Shown here: positions 1 to 10,867 of the stretch, in pieces
Layout: each line of letters starts with the position of its first letter
Numbering within the stretch: the first letter of the stretch is position 1
Source of the DNA: Batillaria attramentaria
Lineage: Eukaryota; Mollusca; Gastropoda; Batillariidae
DNA length: 64,000 bases
NCBI GenBank assembly: GCA_018292915.2
Contig: JACVVK020000198.1
Location: 308,501-372,500 of the forward strand
Reading direction: 5' to 3'
The notes under the pieces: model-generated
The model's database searches: none
What the model was told of the DNA's origin: nothing
What the model saw: the letters and a program-made list of their open reading frames with translations, nothing else
Program-made: the position numbers and the translations under genes

Positions 1-117
1 AAGGTCGCATCGTTTATATGCGCAAAGAGGAAAGAAACCAGCCCAAATGATGCCGTCGATAACCTTTTTGCACGGTGTAGTGGGATTCACGGAAACACTC
101 ACGGTCTAGACAGGGGA

Positions 118-200
118 TTTGGTCTAGTGGTTAAGGCATCCGACTTCGGATCCTGAGCTGCCTAGTTCGAGTCCTAGGTGGGCAGGAATGTGGTGGGATT
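118..200 (+). mobile_element. tRNA-derived SINE head (isolated copy)
   Basis: The stretch carries a tRNA-like A box (TGGTCTAGTGGTTA) and a B box (GTTCGAGTCC). The B box sits in a T-arm that can pair CCTAG with CTAGG. The ends cannot form a 7-bp acceptor stem, so this is a SINE head and not a working tRNA gene. It differs from the main SINE family of this window. Confidence 0.55.
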
Positions 201-2400
201 TTTCCTTTCCATATCGAGTCAAATCGAGGTGCAGACTCGTTTACGGTGTCTGTCTCGCCTTCGTGTACACACGCACGCACATTCATCAAGTGTGCACGCT
301 AAAAATCCCACGTTCATCTTTCGAAGAAGAGTAGGCTGTGGCCGGTGTCGTGGTAAACAGAGATACTGTCGCACGCACCAGTAAAATAGCAGGGTGGAGG
401 TCTGCACATAAACGGCAGCAAGCTTTCATTGCTTCGTCCTCCAGCCCTGCGGCGCCGTGCACGCGTGAGCATTTCAGCAGAGATGGATATGTGCGCCGAG
501 GAGAAGTCTACTATACCATGCCATGCCATACCATAGTGAACATTTACTGCATCGGCCACGCATGTCATCTGGCTGTCCTCATAATGCACATAAAATTGCA
601 CGCGAAACATCTGGTGCTTTGCTGTGCATTTTCTGTGCTATGTAAATATGAAGACAGGGTAACGTTTATCTGCTTTTAAGTTGATGTTGTTGTCATTTGC
701 ACAATTGTAAAAGGGTTTCTTGTTGCTGTGCTTAATGCTTCCACTAATGTTGATTTTTGCGTTGTTGGTGTTGTTGATGATGTTGTCGATGCTGTTTTCT
801 TATTCTTGCACACAAATACACGAGAAATAACACATTGTCCAATGTTGTAATGTCGTTGTAAAAGCATGCAGATTGCAATCGTTTGAGATTCTTTGATAAA
901 CCTTGATATCGTTACCTTTCTTTATGATTGTATTGCATCTTCCGCTTCGGAAACTGGCTCTACCTCTGCGGACAAAATTCTCCCCACTCCGCCACGCGCA
1001 TGCTTGGTGACCTCTCGCCCCCGACGTAGCGCTCCTTTCTTTTGCTGGAGTGTAGCGCCTCAGAGAGGCAATGCGAAACGCCTCTAATTGCGTGGTCTAG
1101 CAGAGAGAACTTTGCTGAGGTTTTTCTGCGCCTGTTCCGGGGTATCCGCTAAACCCCCAAACACCCACCCACCCACCCCTCCGGGGTACCCGCAGAGGCA
1201 GTTTGTGTAACTGGAGAATGGGCGACTGGCGCAGAAATCAGCCGCCAGTGGCGTCCATGATCCAGTCCTCATTGGCCCTACAACATTACCAACTACCACC
1301 ACCTTCCCCTCGTACCCCCGTGGCCTCCTCCCCGCCCCCTATCCTGGGTCCAGGTTGAATAGAAAGTGTGGTGGTCGGACGTCAATGGGAACCGCAGCGT
1401 GTCCTTTGTGCCTTTTTATCTTCAACTGCACTTTTCCTCTACAGTGAGACCTGGGTAGGTTTTGTGCCTTTATACCCCCCTATGGTGATAGGGGGGGGGG
1501 GGGTATAGGCTCTCTGAAAAGGACAAATATGCCATGCACCTCCACGTGGTAATGGTTTGTTGAACATCAATAGAGAAGCAAGACCGGGGCATACTAAACG
1601 TTGAACAGCAACATCAACAAAAACCGTGAAAGAGCTTTCTACCCAACGCCTCCTACAAGGAGTAATTATTCATAGATCCTGGCCTTAGTAAGTGTGTTGT
1701 TGTTGTTGTTGCTGCTGCTGCTGCTGCTGTTGGTGTTGGTGTTTGGGGTTTTGTTGTTGTTGTTAAAAACAGGACAATAACAATGTTGTACATCTCAATA
1801 AAATAATCATCACTAGCAGTGCATGGTTGCAAACTTCTACATTTGGAAATGGTAAACGCCTAGGTTTACTTAGAACATTTTCTGTCCATGACCATTAGTT
1901 TATTTGTTTATTTTTACAGTACTTACGCGGCGTTAAGTCCTAAAACCCCACGTACTCTGTACATTACCACACTGGTTTCAGCAGAGATGCTTACCGGCGT
2001 TTGTCACGATACTCAGAGCACTTTCGTTCATAAGGTACTGATTACCTAATTTTATACCATGGCTCAACCGGATCCATCGCGAACTGAAAAATTCCTTCCT
2101 TGAAAAACAAGAGAAAACAACTTTTTTTTTTTCACACGTACCTTCTTGTCCGAACCGTATCTGTCAGGATATACCAAGCAATCGCAGGCTGCCTGGTTGC
2201 CTTGTTCAGGATGAAAATGACACAGCTGGTGTCGGGCTGCTCGCTTAATATCGAGCCGACAGATGATAGCGATCTGCTAGACGTACACTGCTGAACTTAT
2301 GCACGGCGACGCCACAGACAGACGCGACATGGAGTCGCACATTATTCAGCGCCTGGGAAGCCAGGCCCCGGGTGGTTTGAACGAAAAGCCGTAACATTAC
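201..2400. other. gene-free stretch with simple repeats
   Basis: No open frame here looks like a protein. It holds a short SINE-tail-like run of ACCC repeats near 1150-1175, a poly-G run near 1491-1503 flanked by short complementary C/G runs, and a TTG/CTG triplet run near 1697-1765. Confidence 0.5.
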
Positions 2401-2404
2401 CCTC

Positions 2405-2605
2405 TGAACTTTTTTCACACACAATCCATGGTCCTGGGTCACCAAAGGATGGGTGTTGTGATTGCTAATTTTCACTATTCTTTTTTGTTCTTTTCTGCCC
2501 AACATTTTTTTTCACACACAGTCCATGGTCTTTTGTCACCAAAGGATGGGTGTGTGATATTTTTACTATTTTTTCTGGTCCTTTTCTCGCCCACCGTTTT
2601 TTTTG
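2405..2605. repeat. tandem duplication of about 100 bp
   Basis: Two adjacent copies share TTTTTTCACACACA, then CCATGGTC, then CACCAAAGGATGGGTG, with TTTTCT-rich spacers. The first begins near 2408 and the second near 2508. Copies differ by small indels. It lies beside the gypsy remnant and may be part of a retroelement end. Confidence 0.7.
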
Positions 2606-2689
2606 TTTTGTTATTTTTTTCCCCGCGCCGTGTGTCAGTACGTCCGCAGAGTTACCTTTTGTTTGTTTGTTGAAGTTATGTCCCATTTG

Positions 2690-2735
2690 TTTATGTCCTG
2701 AAGAAGGCGAAAGCCGAAACGTCGACCTGTGCCGT
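2690..2735 (+). ncRNA. hammerhead-ribozyme-like motif
   Basis: The sequence contains CTGAAGA at 2698-2704, then a possible stem II GGC-GAAA-GCC at 2706-2715, then GAAACGTC at 2716-2723. This is the order CUGANGA / stem II / GAAA / NUH known for hammerhead ribozymes. The bases before CTGA (GTC) can pair with those after the presumed cleavage site (GAC) as stem I. Stem III would be only the palindrome ACGT, as in dimeric hammerheads of Penelope-like elements. An extra A at 2705 before stem II departs from the strict consensus, so activity is uncertain. No neighbouring Penelope ORF was seen. Confidence 0.35.
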
Positions 2736-2801
2736 CCTTTGTCAAAGTTAAGTGGTTTCTGTCCCTTTTATGTCGCTTAACTTGTAACCACTTCGCAGTC
2801 A

Positions 2802-4404
2802 TTACCGTTTCCGTTCCGACAAAGATGAATTTGCTCTTGACAACCAGTCAGCAAACACATTCTGCATACCTTTGATGGGCTCAACGCGGAACCTGTATTC
2901 TTGCAGAGCCAATGACCAACGAGTGATTCTGGCATTTTTTAACTTTCCTGGATGCAGGTATGACAGAGGACGGTGGTCTGTTTGCAGGACGAATTCTCGG
3001 CCCCACAAGTACCGAGACAGCTTAGAGAGAGCCCAGACGATGGCCAAGCACTCGCGCTCAATTGTGCGCGTCTCTCGATCCAAGAGTTTACGACTGACAA
3101 AGGCGACAGGGTGGAGGAGATCGTCCTTTTCTTGAAGAAGGACTGCCCCAAGGCCTGTATCACTGGCATCTGTCCTGACCACAAAGTCACGAGACAAGTC
3201 TGCGATCAAAAGCACTGGAAAGCTTGCAAGGACTCTCTGGGTTGTGCGCAAAGCTTGATCACATTCTGCTGTCCACACTATTTTCCGAGGACTGTTTGCA
3301 CGTGTCAAGTCTGAGAGGAGCGCTGTGAGAGAAGAAAGGTTGGGGACATAGACCCGGTAGTAGGAAATGAGACCGAGCAAACTGCGAACCTGGTTCTTGG
3401 TAGAGGGAATGGCAATGTGCACAATCTTCTCAACCTTGCCAGATTCTGGTTTCAGAATACCCTGTGCAACAACATGGCCGAGGAATTCAAGCTCCTGAAA
3501 ACCTGCATGGAGTTTTGATGGGCGAGCAGTGAGACCAGATTTCCTGAGCTTATCCAAGACACCTCTCACATGAATCAAATGAGCTGACCACGTGACACTA
3601 GCGATCAGAATGTCATCAAAGAAGTTGAGGGCAGAGTTTTCCTCCAAAGACAACATTCTCATCATGCGAGCGAAGGTCATGGGCGCCGACAGGAGACCAA
3701 AAGGCATGCGGGTCCAATGGAACAATCCTTGCGGAGTTGCAAAGGCAGTTTTGTGTTTGTCCTCAGGGCGAATAGGAATTTGCCAGTAGCCTTTGGCAAG
3801 ATCAATCTTGGTGAAGAAATGGGCTCCTGACAAGCGACAAAACAATTCCTGCACGTCTGGAATCGGTTCGGCATCAAACACAGTGACTTTATTCAAGAAT
3901 CTAAAGTCACAGCAAAAGACGGACCGATCCATCTTTCTTCATGACCAAGACAACTGGGCTACAGTACTGTGGCTGGGAACTCTCAATGACACCAAGAGCC
4001 AACATAGTCTTGACTTCATCTTGGACCACCTGTCTAGCAGCATGGGGCAAGGGATACGGCTTTTTGCGGACAGGAACGTCCGAAGTGAGCTTATCTTCGT
4101 GGTAAATACCCTTGACCAAACCAGGCTTATCTGTATGTAAGTCTGCAAAGTCTTCAAGAACGGACTCCAACTCTTCCTTTTGAGTAGGACCCAACTTACT
4201 ACACGTACACGTATCAAGCTTCACATATCTGATTGTCTCACCTTGGACTGAAAGAGTGGGTAGAGAAACCTGATTGTCCTCTAACTCAGGAGCAATCACG
4301 CCAGCCAATGCACTAGCCGGGGCTGACCTGACGTGATACGAACACGCATTATCACTGATATCAGTTTCAACGAGAGCTATCTCCTCAACAGGAGCATTTT
4401 CATC
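2802..4404 (-). mobile_element. Ty3/gypsy LTR-retrotransposon pol remnant (RT + RNase H), frameshifted
   Basis: On the minus strand the coding region reads from about 4404 to 2802 in two frames. The upstream frame holds the region before the reverse transcriptase and its first block (motifs YPLPHAARQ, SPVVLVMKKDGSVR). The downstream frame continues with the second RT block (FTKIDLAKGYWQIPI), the catalytic box as FFDD, and an RNase H domain (RTDASDTGLGAVLLQ, TDHRPLSYL). The frame changes near 3910-3935, within the conserved stretch after KKDGSVR. The frame stops at 2802 after RNase H. No integrase, gag or LTR was found, so this is a truncated dead copy. It is a polymerase for reverse transcription of the element RNA. 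Confidence 0.93.
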
Positions 4405-4409
4405 CTAAC

Positions 4410-5825
4410 GGTCAAGCTAATGATAGCTGGAGTCTATGGCTATGCAAAATAACATGAAACAAGGATGAGGCAACTAATGACACGTCACAGACTCACTGAA
4501 AATCATGCGAGTAACAGTCTGTCACACAATAACCATGCAAAGCAAAGGAGAACTACATGCATGAACCAAAGCCAGTCATGCACATGCGCAAGCCATAGCT
4601 AATATGTATGCAAACAAATCAAAACATGTCATGCCAAAAATACGAATTGCCTTACCAGCTATGCACTGGAAACAAAATGAAGATATATCTAAGGCGTATG
4701 TTCCCAACACACAAATGCAGAAAGCAAAAATGGATTTACTTAACTACGGACATACACAGACAAGAGGGAGTATAGACAACACAACAACAGTGACCTGTTC
4801 ACATAAAGCTAGCAGGAAATACAGGCTGTACAACAGAGAGCCAGAGGGAAAGAACACAGTTAAACAGATGAACAGAAACTAGAAAGGAAACATTCACATC
4901 ACATTCGAGCCAAGGGGCTGGGGCCGGAGGCGAGCGCTGGCGACTCCATGGTAAGGCGTATTAGCAGTAGTGTTAGTACGTTATAACCGGACAGAGGAAG
5001 AAGAAGGGGTCACCAGTGTCACACAAATGAGTGCATGCTTTTGTAGACGTGTTCGCCTGCTTAGAACGTTGCGTGTCCTTGCATTCCTCTCACACTCATT
5101 CGCATCTCATTACAAACACCGTATCTCAGGTCAGCGTTGTAATGAACAGAAAACATTTGCAATCAGTGACATACACAACACAACAAAAGAAAGTGTATAA
5201 ACGCATTGTAAATAATGGCCATAAAACATAACACTAAGCGCGCTCTACGACTGCAGTCTTGGATGTTGACTGTTCTTTATGGTGGTACCTTATGTTCGTT
5301 GAACAACTACTGGTTCACGGTGGGTAGCTTGGTCCTCACATCACATGGAGGACAGAGCATTCACTCTCCTGCGAATGAATGAGGGCGTCGTCACTAATCT
5401 CGGCACACACAGAAGACGACCCCAAAAGACGAACACCTCGGTGACGCCCAAAAAGCACCAGCAGCCAACACCGGCTTGACCCCGGTGACTAGTCGCGGAC
5501 GGCCGTGTCCCACCTCGAGCGTACAGGTCTGGAACCCCCGCAGCGGCTCGGGCCAACAGGAACGCCTCCCGACTCCCAGTAGAACCCCTGTTATCACGGA
5601 TAACATAATAAGTCCACGGAATCTACCCATTTAATTACTATAATTACCCGAAGCGTGAAAATTTTTTTACAGAATCGACCGTGCACGGACAGTCAACTCT
5701 GTAACAGGTGCAGAGTTCACACAGTGTCCAAACAGCGACAAAACCGTGCCGAGAAACTGCCTCCACTTCCTGTCGGGCTCCGTCCACGCTACTGTGCACA
5801 TGATCCTCGTGCAACCCGGCTCATA
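4410..5825. other. no gene recognised
   Basis: No convincing coding region. Composition is ordinary, with no strong repeat. It may contain further 5' sequence of the gypsy copy, but no gag-like motif could be seen. Confidence 0.4.
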
Positions 5826-6005
5826 ATGTGACCACGCCGCGGATACCTCAGTTTAGACTGAGCGATGTCGGACATGGCGCAAGCTATGCTACTACCGGTA
5901 AGCACACGTATCATTACGTGACCATGCCAGGGATACCTCAGTTTAGACGACTGAGCGATGTTGGACTGATATGGCGCAAGCTATGCTACTACCGGTAGGT
6001 ACACG
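5826..6005. repeat. tandem duplication of about 90 bp
   Basis: Two adjacent copies begin near 5828 and 5918. Each carries GGATACCTCAGTTTAGAC, GACTGAGCGATGT and GGCGCAAGCTATGCTACTAC. The second has several small insertions relative to the first. Confidence 0.75.
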
Positions 6006-6042
6006 TATTGGAAAGCAATTTTGTTTCTTGCGTAAACATTTT

Positions 6043-6371
6043 AGTTCAAGCTTGCAGGACCAAAAGTAAAACCGCAAGTTGGAGATGTTGCCGATAAAAC
6101 GCGTGCTCTTCATTTCTCACACACCTCGTCAAATCTCCCCCAAAAAACTTACTGTCAACATTTGTTGCGCCATGCAGCACGGCAAACCAGCGACACTGAC
6201 CAAATTCAAAAGTGACACGACGTGTACGGGGGTCACTGCAGACAGTACTGACTCAGTCACGGCTGCTGCCATGAACACTGCACGGACGGATGAACACTGC
6301 GCGTTTTATCGGCAACAACATCTCCAAATTGCGGTTTTACTTTTCGTTCTGCAAGCTCGAGCTCAAATGTT
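6043..6371. mobile_element. MITE-like element with about 65-bp terminal inverted repeats
   Basis: The left end near 6043-6108 (AAGCTTGCAG, AAAAGTAAAACCGCAA, TTGGAGATGTTG, CCGATAAAACGCG) is repeated in inverse complement at about 6299-6371. The copies differ by a few substitutions and a 3-bp insertion. The interior has no convincing ORF. The structure fits a small non-autonomous DNA transposon; no target-site duplication was assigned. Confidence 0.65.
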
Positions 6372-6463
6372 GAAATATGAGTGGAGTTCTAAATAGTTGT
6401 GTTTGGAAACGAGAAATACCGATCCTTGAGGAGAATAACAAAGGAGTTTGTGTACTTACATGG

Positions 6464-6523
<60 letters not shown>

Positions 6524-6545
6524 CAGAGAGAGAGAGAGACAGACA
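6464..6545. repeat. (GT)n microsatellite followed by (GA)n
   Basis: About 30 GT units run straight into GAGAGAGACAGACAGA. The long cysteine-valine and threonine-histidine frames crossing it are artefacts of the dinucleotide run. Confidence 0.9.
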
Positions 6546-7004
6546 GAGCGAAACGGGGGTTTGGTGAGGGTAAAGATACTTGCATAATTGTGTGTTGGTG
6601 CGTGAGTGAACGGCCCATTCATCTCTGAAGACATGTAGCATTTTAACCTGTTAATTTCAAGCTGAGAAACAAACAATTTTTTTTTCAGAGACCGTTGTTA
6701 GGATGAAGGATGTGAAACTTTTATTTATCAATGGTAAAAGTTTTGACAGAAATTCGCCTGTTTGCAAACTTGCCATTTCTAAAGCTATAGAGACTGTACA
6801 AAAATGAAAAACAAAAGTATTTAAAGACAGAAAATAATGCACTACAAGAAACAAAACCATAGAGAAAATCACCGGTTCCAAACGCATTCACACACACGTG
6901 CGAACTTTGTAAATGCAAATCATATGATGAAATGATATAGGAAAGTTAAAATGACAGGTGGCCGCGTAATGTACATTACATGCGGTCCGTCAGGTACGCA
7001 TAAT

Positions 7005-7265
7005 AATAATAATAATAATAATAGTGGAGATTTTTAACGCGCCTAACCCAGGGGCTGGCTCTAGGCGCTTTACAATATAACGGGGGGGGGGGGGGGGGGG
7101 GGCAGCAACAACCCGCGAAAATAAAGACTGATAAAATAAAAAAACCCGCATGAACGTACAGGTAGACATATTTTGTTTAAGGGGAGAGAATTCCATTGTA
7201 ATTCTCCAGCAAAGGAAAGGCTTGTTTTGAATAAATCAATACGAGGTCCTCTCATGCCGCTGATT
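7005..7265 (-). mobile_element. non-LTR retrotransposon 3' end (RT C-terminus remnant)
   Basis: Read on the minus strand, one frame near 7255-7140 gives GPRIDLFKTSLSFAGELQWN followed by SLPLNK. This resembles the C-terminal RT tail of the LINE at 44.4-45.0 kb (RIDKYKSSLSFSG). It is followed by AAAGCGCCTAGAGCCAGCCC and an (ATT)n tail, a layout common in LINE 3' ends. A poly-G run at 7081-7102 interrupts it. The copy is truncated and inactive. Confidence 0.65.
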
Positions 7266-7551
7266 TAGATTAAAAAGGGTTTCCAGATATGGTGGTATTG
7301 CGTTGTGAATATGTTATGCATGAATACACTTCTTGTAAGTAAGCTGGTGTTCAAGGCTAAGAAGATTAAGTTTGTTTGTTTGGGGTTTTTTGTGGTTTTT
7401 GCTGTTGTTGTTTGCTTTTTTGTTTTTTGTTTTGTTTTGTTGTTTGTTTTTTGTTGTTGGGTATTTTTTTTCGGTAGTTTAATGAGATTCTGAAAGAACC
7501 ATTTTAATAGCTCTTTTATATAGCGAATTTAGTCTGATCATATGGACATCG

Positions 7552-7963
7552 CTGCACCAAAGCAAATATATTTATTTATTTATACCACTCTACCACTATT
7601 ACAGGTCATGGTTTAAAATCCATAATTCACCACGCATGGTATAACATTGTATTTTTGTGCACGAGGCGTTTTACATCCCGTTGTGCGTACGCTTAAGAGG
7701 TAGTACCTTTTACAATGACCCTATTGCAGGAATGTAAGTCACCTAAAAGTTTACCAAGCAGCGAACACCACCACCACCACGTGTGCTCGACTCGTCTCCT
7801 TGGCGGCGTTAATGGCGATGTTGGTGGCTATATGTTTACATGTTTCCAAGTAGAATTTAGTATATTGTTTTGCTGTTCTTTGCGTTGTCTTTCCAAATGC
7901 AGTCAACGTCAGCTCATTTTTTCATCCATCTTCAGCGTTTTTAGCAGAAGGTCAGAAATGTCC

Positions 7964-7965
<2 letters not shown>
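7552..7965. other. no gene recognised
   Basis: Only short spurious frames, including a run encoding four to five histidines near 7767. Nothing supports a gene. Confidence 0.35.
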
Positions 7966-8016
<51 letters not shown>

Positions 8017-10867
8017 AGGAACAAAGGCGTTACTAAAGCCGAAAACATGCGCTCAATCAGGTCAATTTGAAAGTAGGGGAAGTAAGTAAAGCTGAGAGCG
8101 CTCCCTAGATCTAAGAGGTGTGTGCTTTGTATGCCATTGGACAAGTCCGCCTTGCCCTATATTGGCTACAAGCCACAATGGGAGGTGGGGGGGGGGGAGA
8201 CCTACCATCCTACCGCTGAAACGTCTAACAGATCTAGGGGTATCTCACCATTCATAGTGCCCCCATTCCCCTCCCACCGGGAGGAAAATGGTCGGTACGA
8301 CCAAGGCCATATGAATTGGTGATTTTAGCCGCTCACGACCATGGTTTCGGGTCAATGGGACCCTCATCAGGTGAGCATGCGGCGATACCCACGAGGGCTG
8401 CAGCGTCCAACTAGCACTAAAAGGCTGCCCCAGAATAATCTGGTGCGTCTCCAGTACTAGCAGACGTTGCTACCCTAAAGCTCTGCAAGAGGTTTCAGCG
8501 GAAAAAGACTAAATAATTTAGAAGGAGCAACTGCCTAGGTGTAATGTCATGTAATTACATTTAATATAGAATAGGAACAAAGGCGTTACTAAAGCCGAAA
8601 ACATGCGCTCAATCAGGTCAATTTGAAAGTAGGGGAAGTAAGTAAAGCTGAGAGCGCTCCCTAGATCTAAGAGGTGTGTGCTTTGTATGCCATTGGACAA
8701 GTCCGCCTTGCCCTATATTGGCTACAAGCCACAATGGGAGGTGGGGGGGGGGGGAGACCTACCATCCTACCGCTGAAACGTCTAACAGATCTAGGGGTAT
8801 CTCACCATTCATAGTGCCCCCATTCCCCTCCCACCGGGAGGAAAATGGTCGGTACGACCAAGGCCATATGAATTGGTGATTTTAGCCGCTCACGACCATG
8901 GTTTCGGGTCAATGGGACCCTCATCAGGTGAGCATGCGGCGATACCCACGAGGGCTGCAGCGTCCAACTAGCACTAAAAGGCTGCCCCAGAATAATCTGG
9001 TGCGTCTCCAGTACTAGCAGACGTTGCTACCCTAAAGCTCTGCAAGAGGTTTCAGCGGAAAAAGACTAAATAATTTAGAAGGAGCAACTGCCTAGGTGTA
9101 ATGTCATGTAATTACATTTAATATAGAATAGGAACAAAGGCGTTACTAAAGCCGAAAACATGCGCTCAATCAGGTCAATTTGAAAGTAGGGGAAGTAAGT
9201 AAAGCTGAGAGCGCTCCCTAGATCTAAGAGGTGTGTGCTTTGTATGCCATTGGACAAGTCCGCCTTGCCCTATATTGGCTACAAGCCACAATGGGAGGTG
9301 GGGGGGGGGGGGAGACCTACCATCCTACCGCTGAAACGTCTAACAGATCTAGGGGTATCTCACCATTCATAGTGCCCCCATTCCCCTCCCACCGGGAGGA
9401 AAATGGTCGGTACGACCAAGGCCATATGAATTGGTGATTTTAGCCGCTCACGACCATGGTTTCGGGTCAATGGGACCCTCATCAGGTGAGCATGCGGCGA
9501 TACCCACGAGGGCTGCAGCGTCCAACTAGCACTAAAAGGCTGCCCCAGAATAATCTGGTGCGTCTCCAGTACTAGCAGACGTTGCTACCCTAAAGCTCTG
9601 CAAGAGGTTTCAGCGGAAAAAGACTAAATAATTTAGAAGGAGCAACTGCCTAGGTGTAATGTCATGTAATTACATTTAATATAGAATAGGAACAAAGGCG
9701 TTACTAAGCCGAAAACATGCGCTCAATCATTACTTCCCCTACTTTCAAATTGACCTGATTGAGCGCATGTTTTCGGCTTTAGTAACGCCTTTGTTCCTAT
9801 TCTATATTAAATGTAATTACATGACATTACACCTAGGCAGTTGCTCCTAAATTATTTAGTCTTTTTCCGCTGAAACCTCTTGCAGAGCTTTAGGGTAGCA
9901 ACGTCTGCTAGTACTGGAGACGCACCAGATTATTCTGGGGCAGCCTTTTAGTGCTGGTTGGACGCTGCAGCCCTCGTGGGTATCGCCGCATGCTCACCTG
10001 ATGAGGGTCCCATTGACCCGAAACAATGGTCGTGAGCGGCTAAAATCACCAATTCATATGGCCTTGGTCGTACCGACCATTTTCCTCCCGGTGGGAGGGG
10101 AATGGGGGGCACTATGAATGGTGAGATACCCCTAGATCTGTTAGACGTTTCAGCGGTAGGATGGTAGGTCTCCCCCCCCCCCCCACCTCCCATTGTGGCT
10201 TGTAGCCAATATAGGGCAAGGCGGACTTGTCCAATGGCATACAAAGCACACACCTCTTAGATCTAGGGAGCGCTCTCAGCTTTACTTACTTCCCCTACTT
10301 TCAAATTGACCTGATTGAGCGCATGTTTTCGGCTTTAGTAACGCCTTTGTTCCTATTCTATATTAAATGTAATTACATGACATTACACCTAGGCAGTTGC
10401 TCCTTCTAAATTATTTAGTCTTTTTCCGCTGAAACCTCTTGCAGAGCTTTAGGGTAGCAACGTCTGCTAGTACTGGAGACGCACCAGATTATTCTGGGGC
10501 AGCCTTTTAGTGCTAGTTGGACGCTGCAGCCCTCGTGGGTATCGCCGCATGCTCACCTGATGAGGGTCCCATTGACCCGAAACCATGGTCGTGAGCGGCT
10601 AAAATCACCAATTCATATGGCCATGGTCGGTACGACCATTTTCCTCCCGGTGGGAGGGGAATGGGGGCACTATGAATGGTGAGACCCCTAGATCTGTTAG
10701 ACGTTTCAGCGGTAGGATGGTAGGTCTCCCCCCCCCCCACCTCCCATTGTGGCTTGTAGCCAATATAGGGCAAGGCGGACTTGTCCAATGGCATACAAAG
10801 CACACACCTCTTAGATCTAGGGAGCGCTCTCAGCTTTACTTACTTCCCCTATATATATATATATATG
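7966..10867. repeat. palindromic array of 557-bp units bounded by (TA)n
   Basis: Three head-to-tail units start at 8011, 8567 and 9124 (spacing 556-557 bp). A truncated fourth starts at 9682 and stops near 9729. From about 9731 the same sequence continues in inverse complement for two units, to about 10848. A (TA)n run of about 45 bp lies immediately left of the first unit (7967-8012), and a second (TA)n run (about 10849-10867) cuts the last inverted unit. Copies are nearly identical and differ mainly in a poly-G run of 9-12 bases. No credible protein is encoded; the open frames are reproduced by repeat copy number. Confidence 0.9.

Noticed and set aside
6389..6676. Cys-Val or Thr-His rich small proteins over dinucleotide runs (also at 16.0, 18.5, 19.0, 34.3, 41.9, 44.3 and 51.8 kb)
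   Set aside because: Frames exist only because dinucleotide repeats lack stops; there is no codon structure or homology.
8122..10805. Repeated 60-100-codon frames on both strands (one starting MSNGIQSTHLLDLG)
   Set aside because: They are copies of the same segment of the 557-bp satellite, not conserved as proteins, with frames shifted by poly-G length changes.
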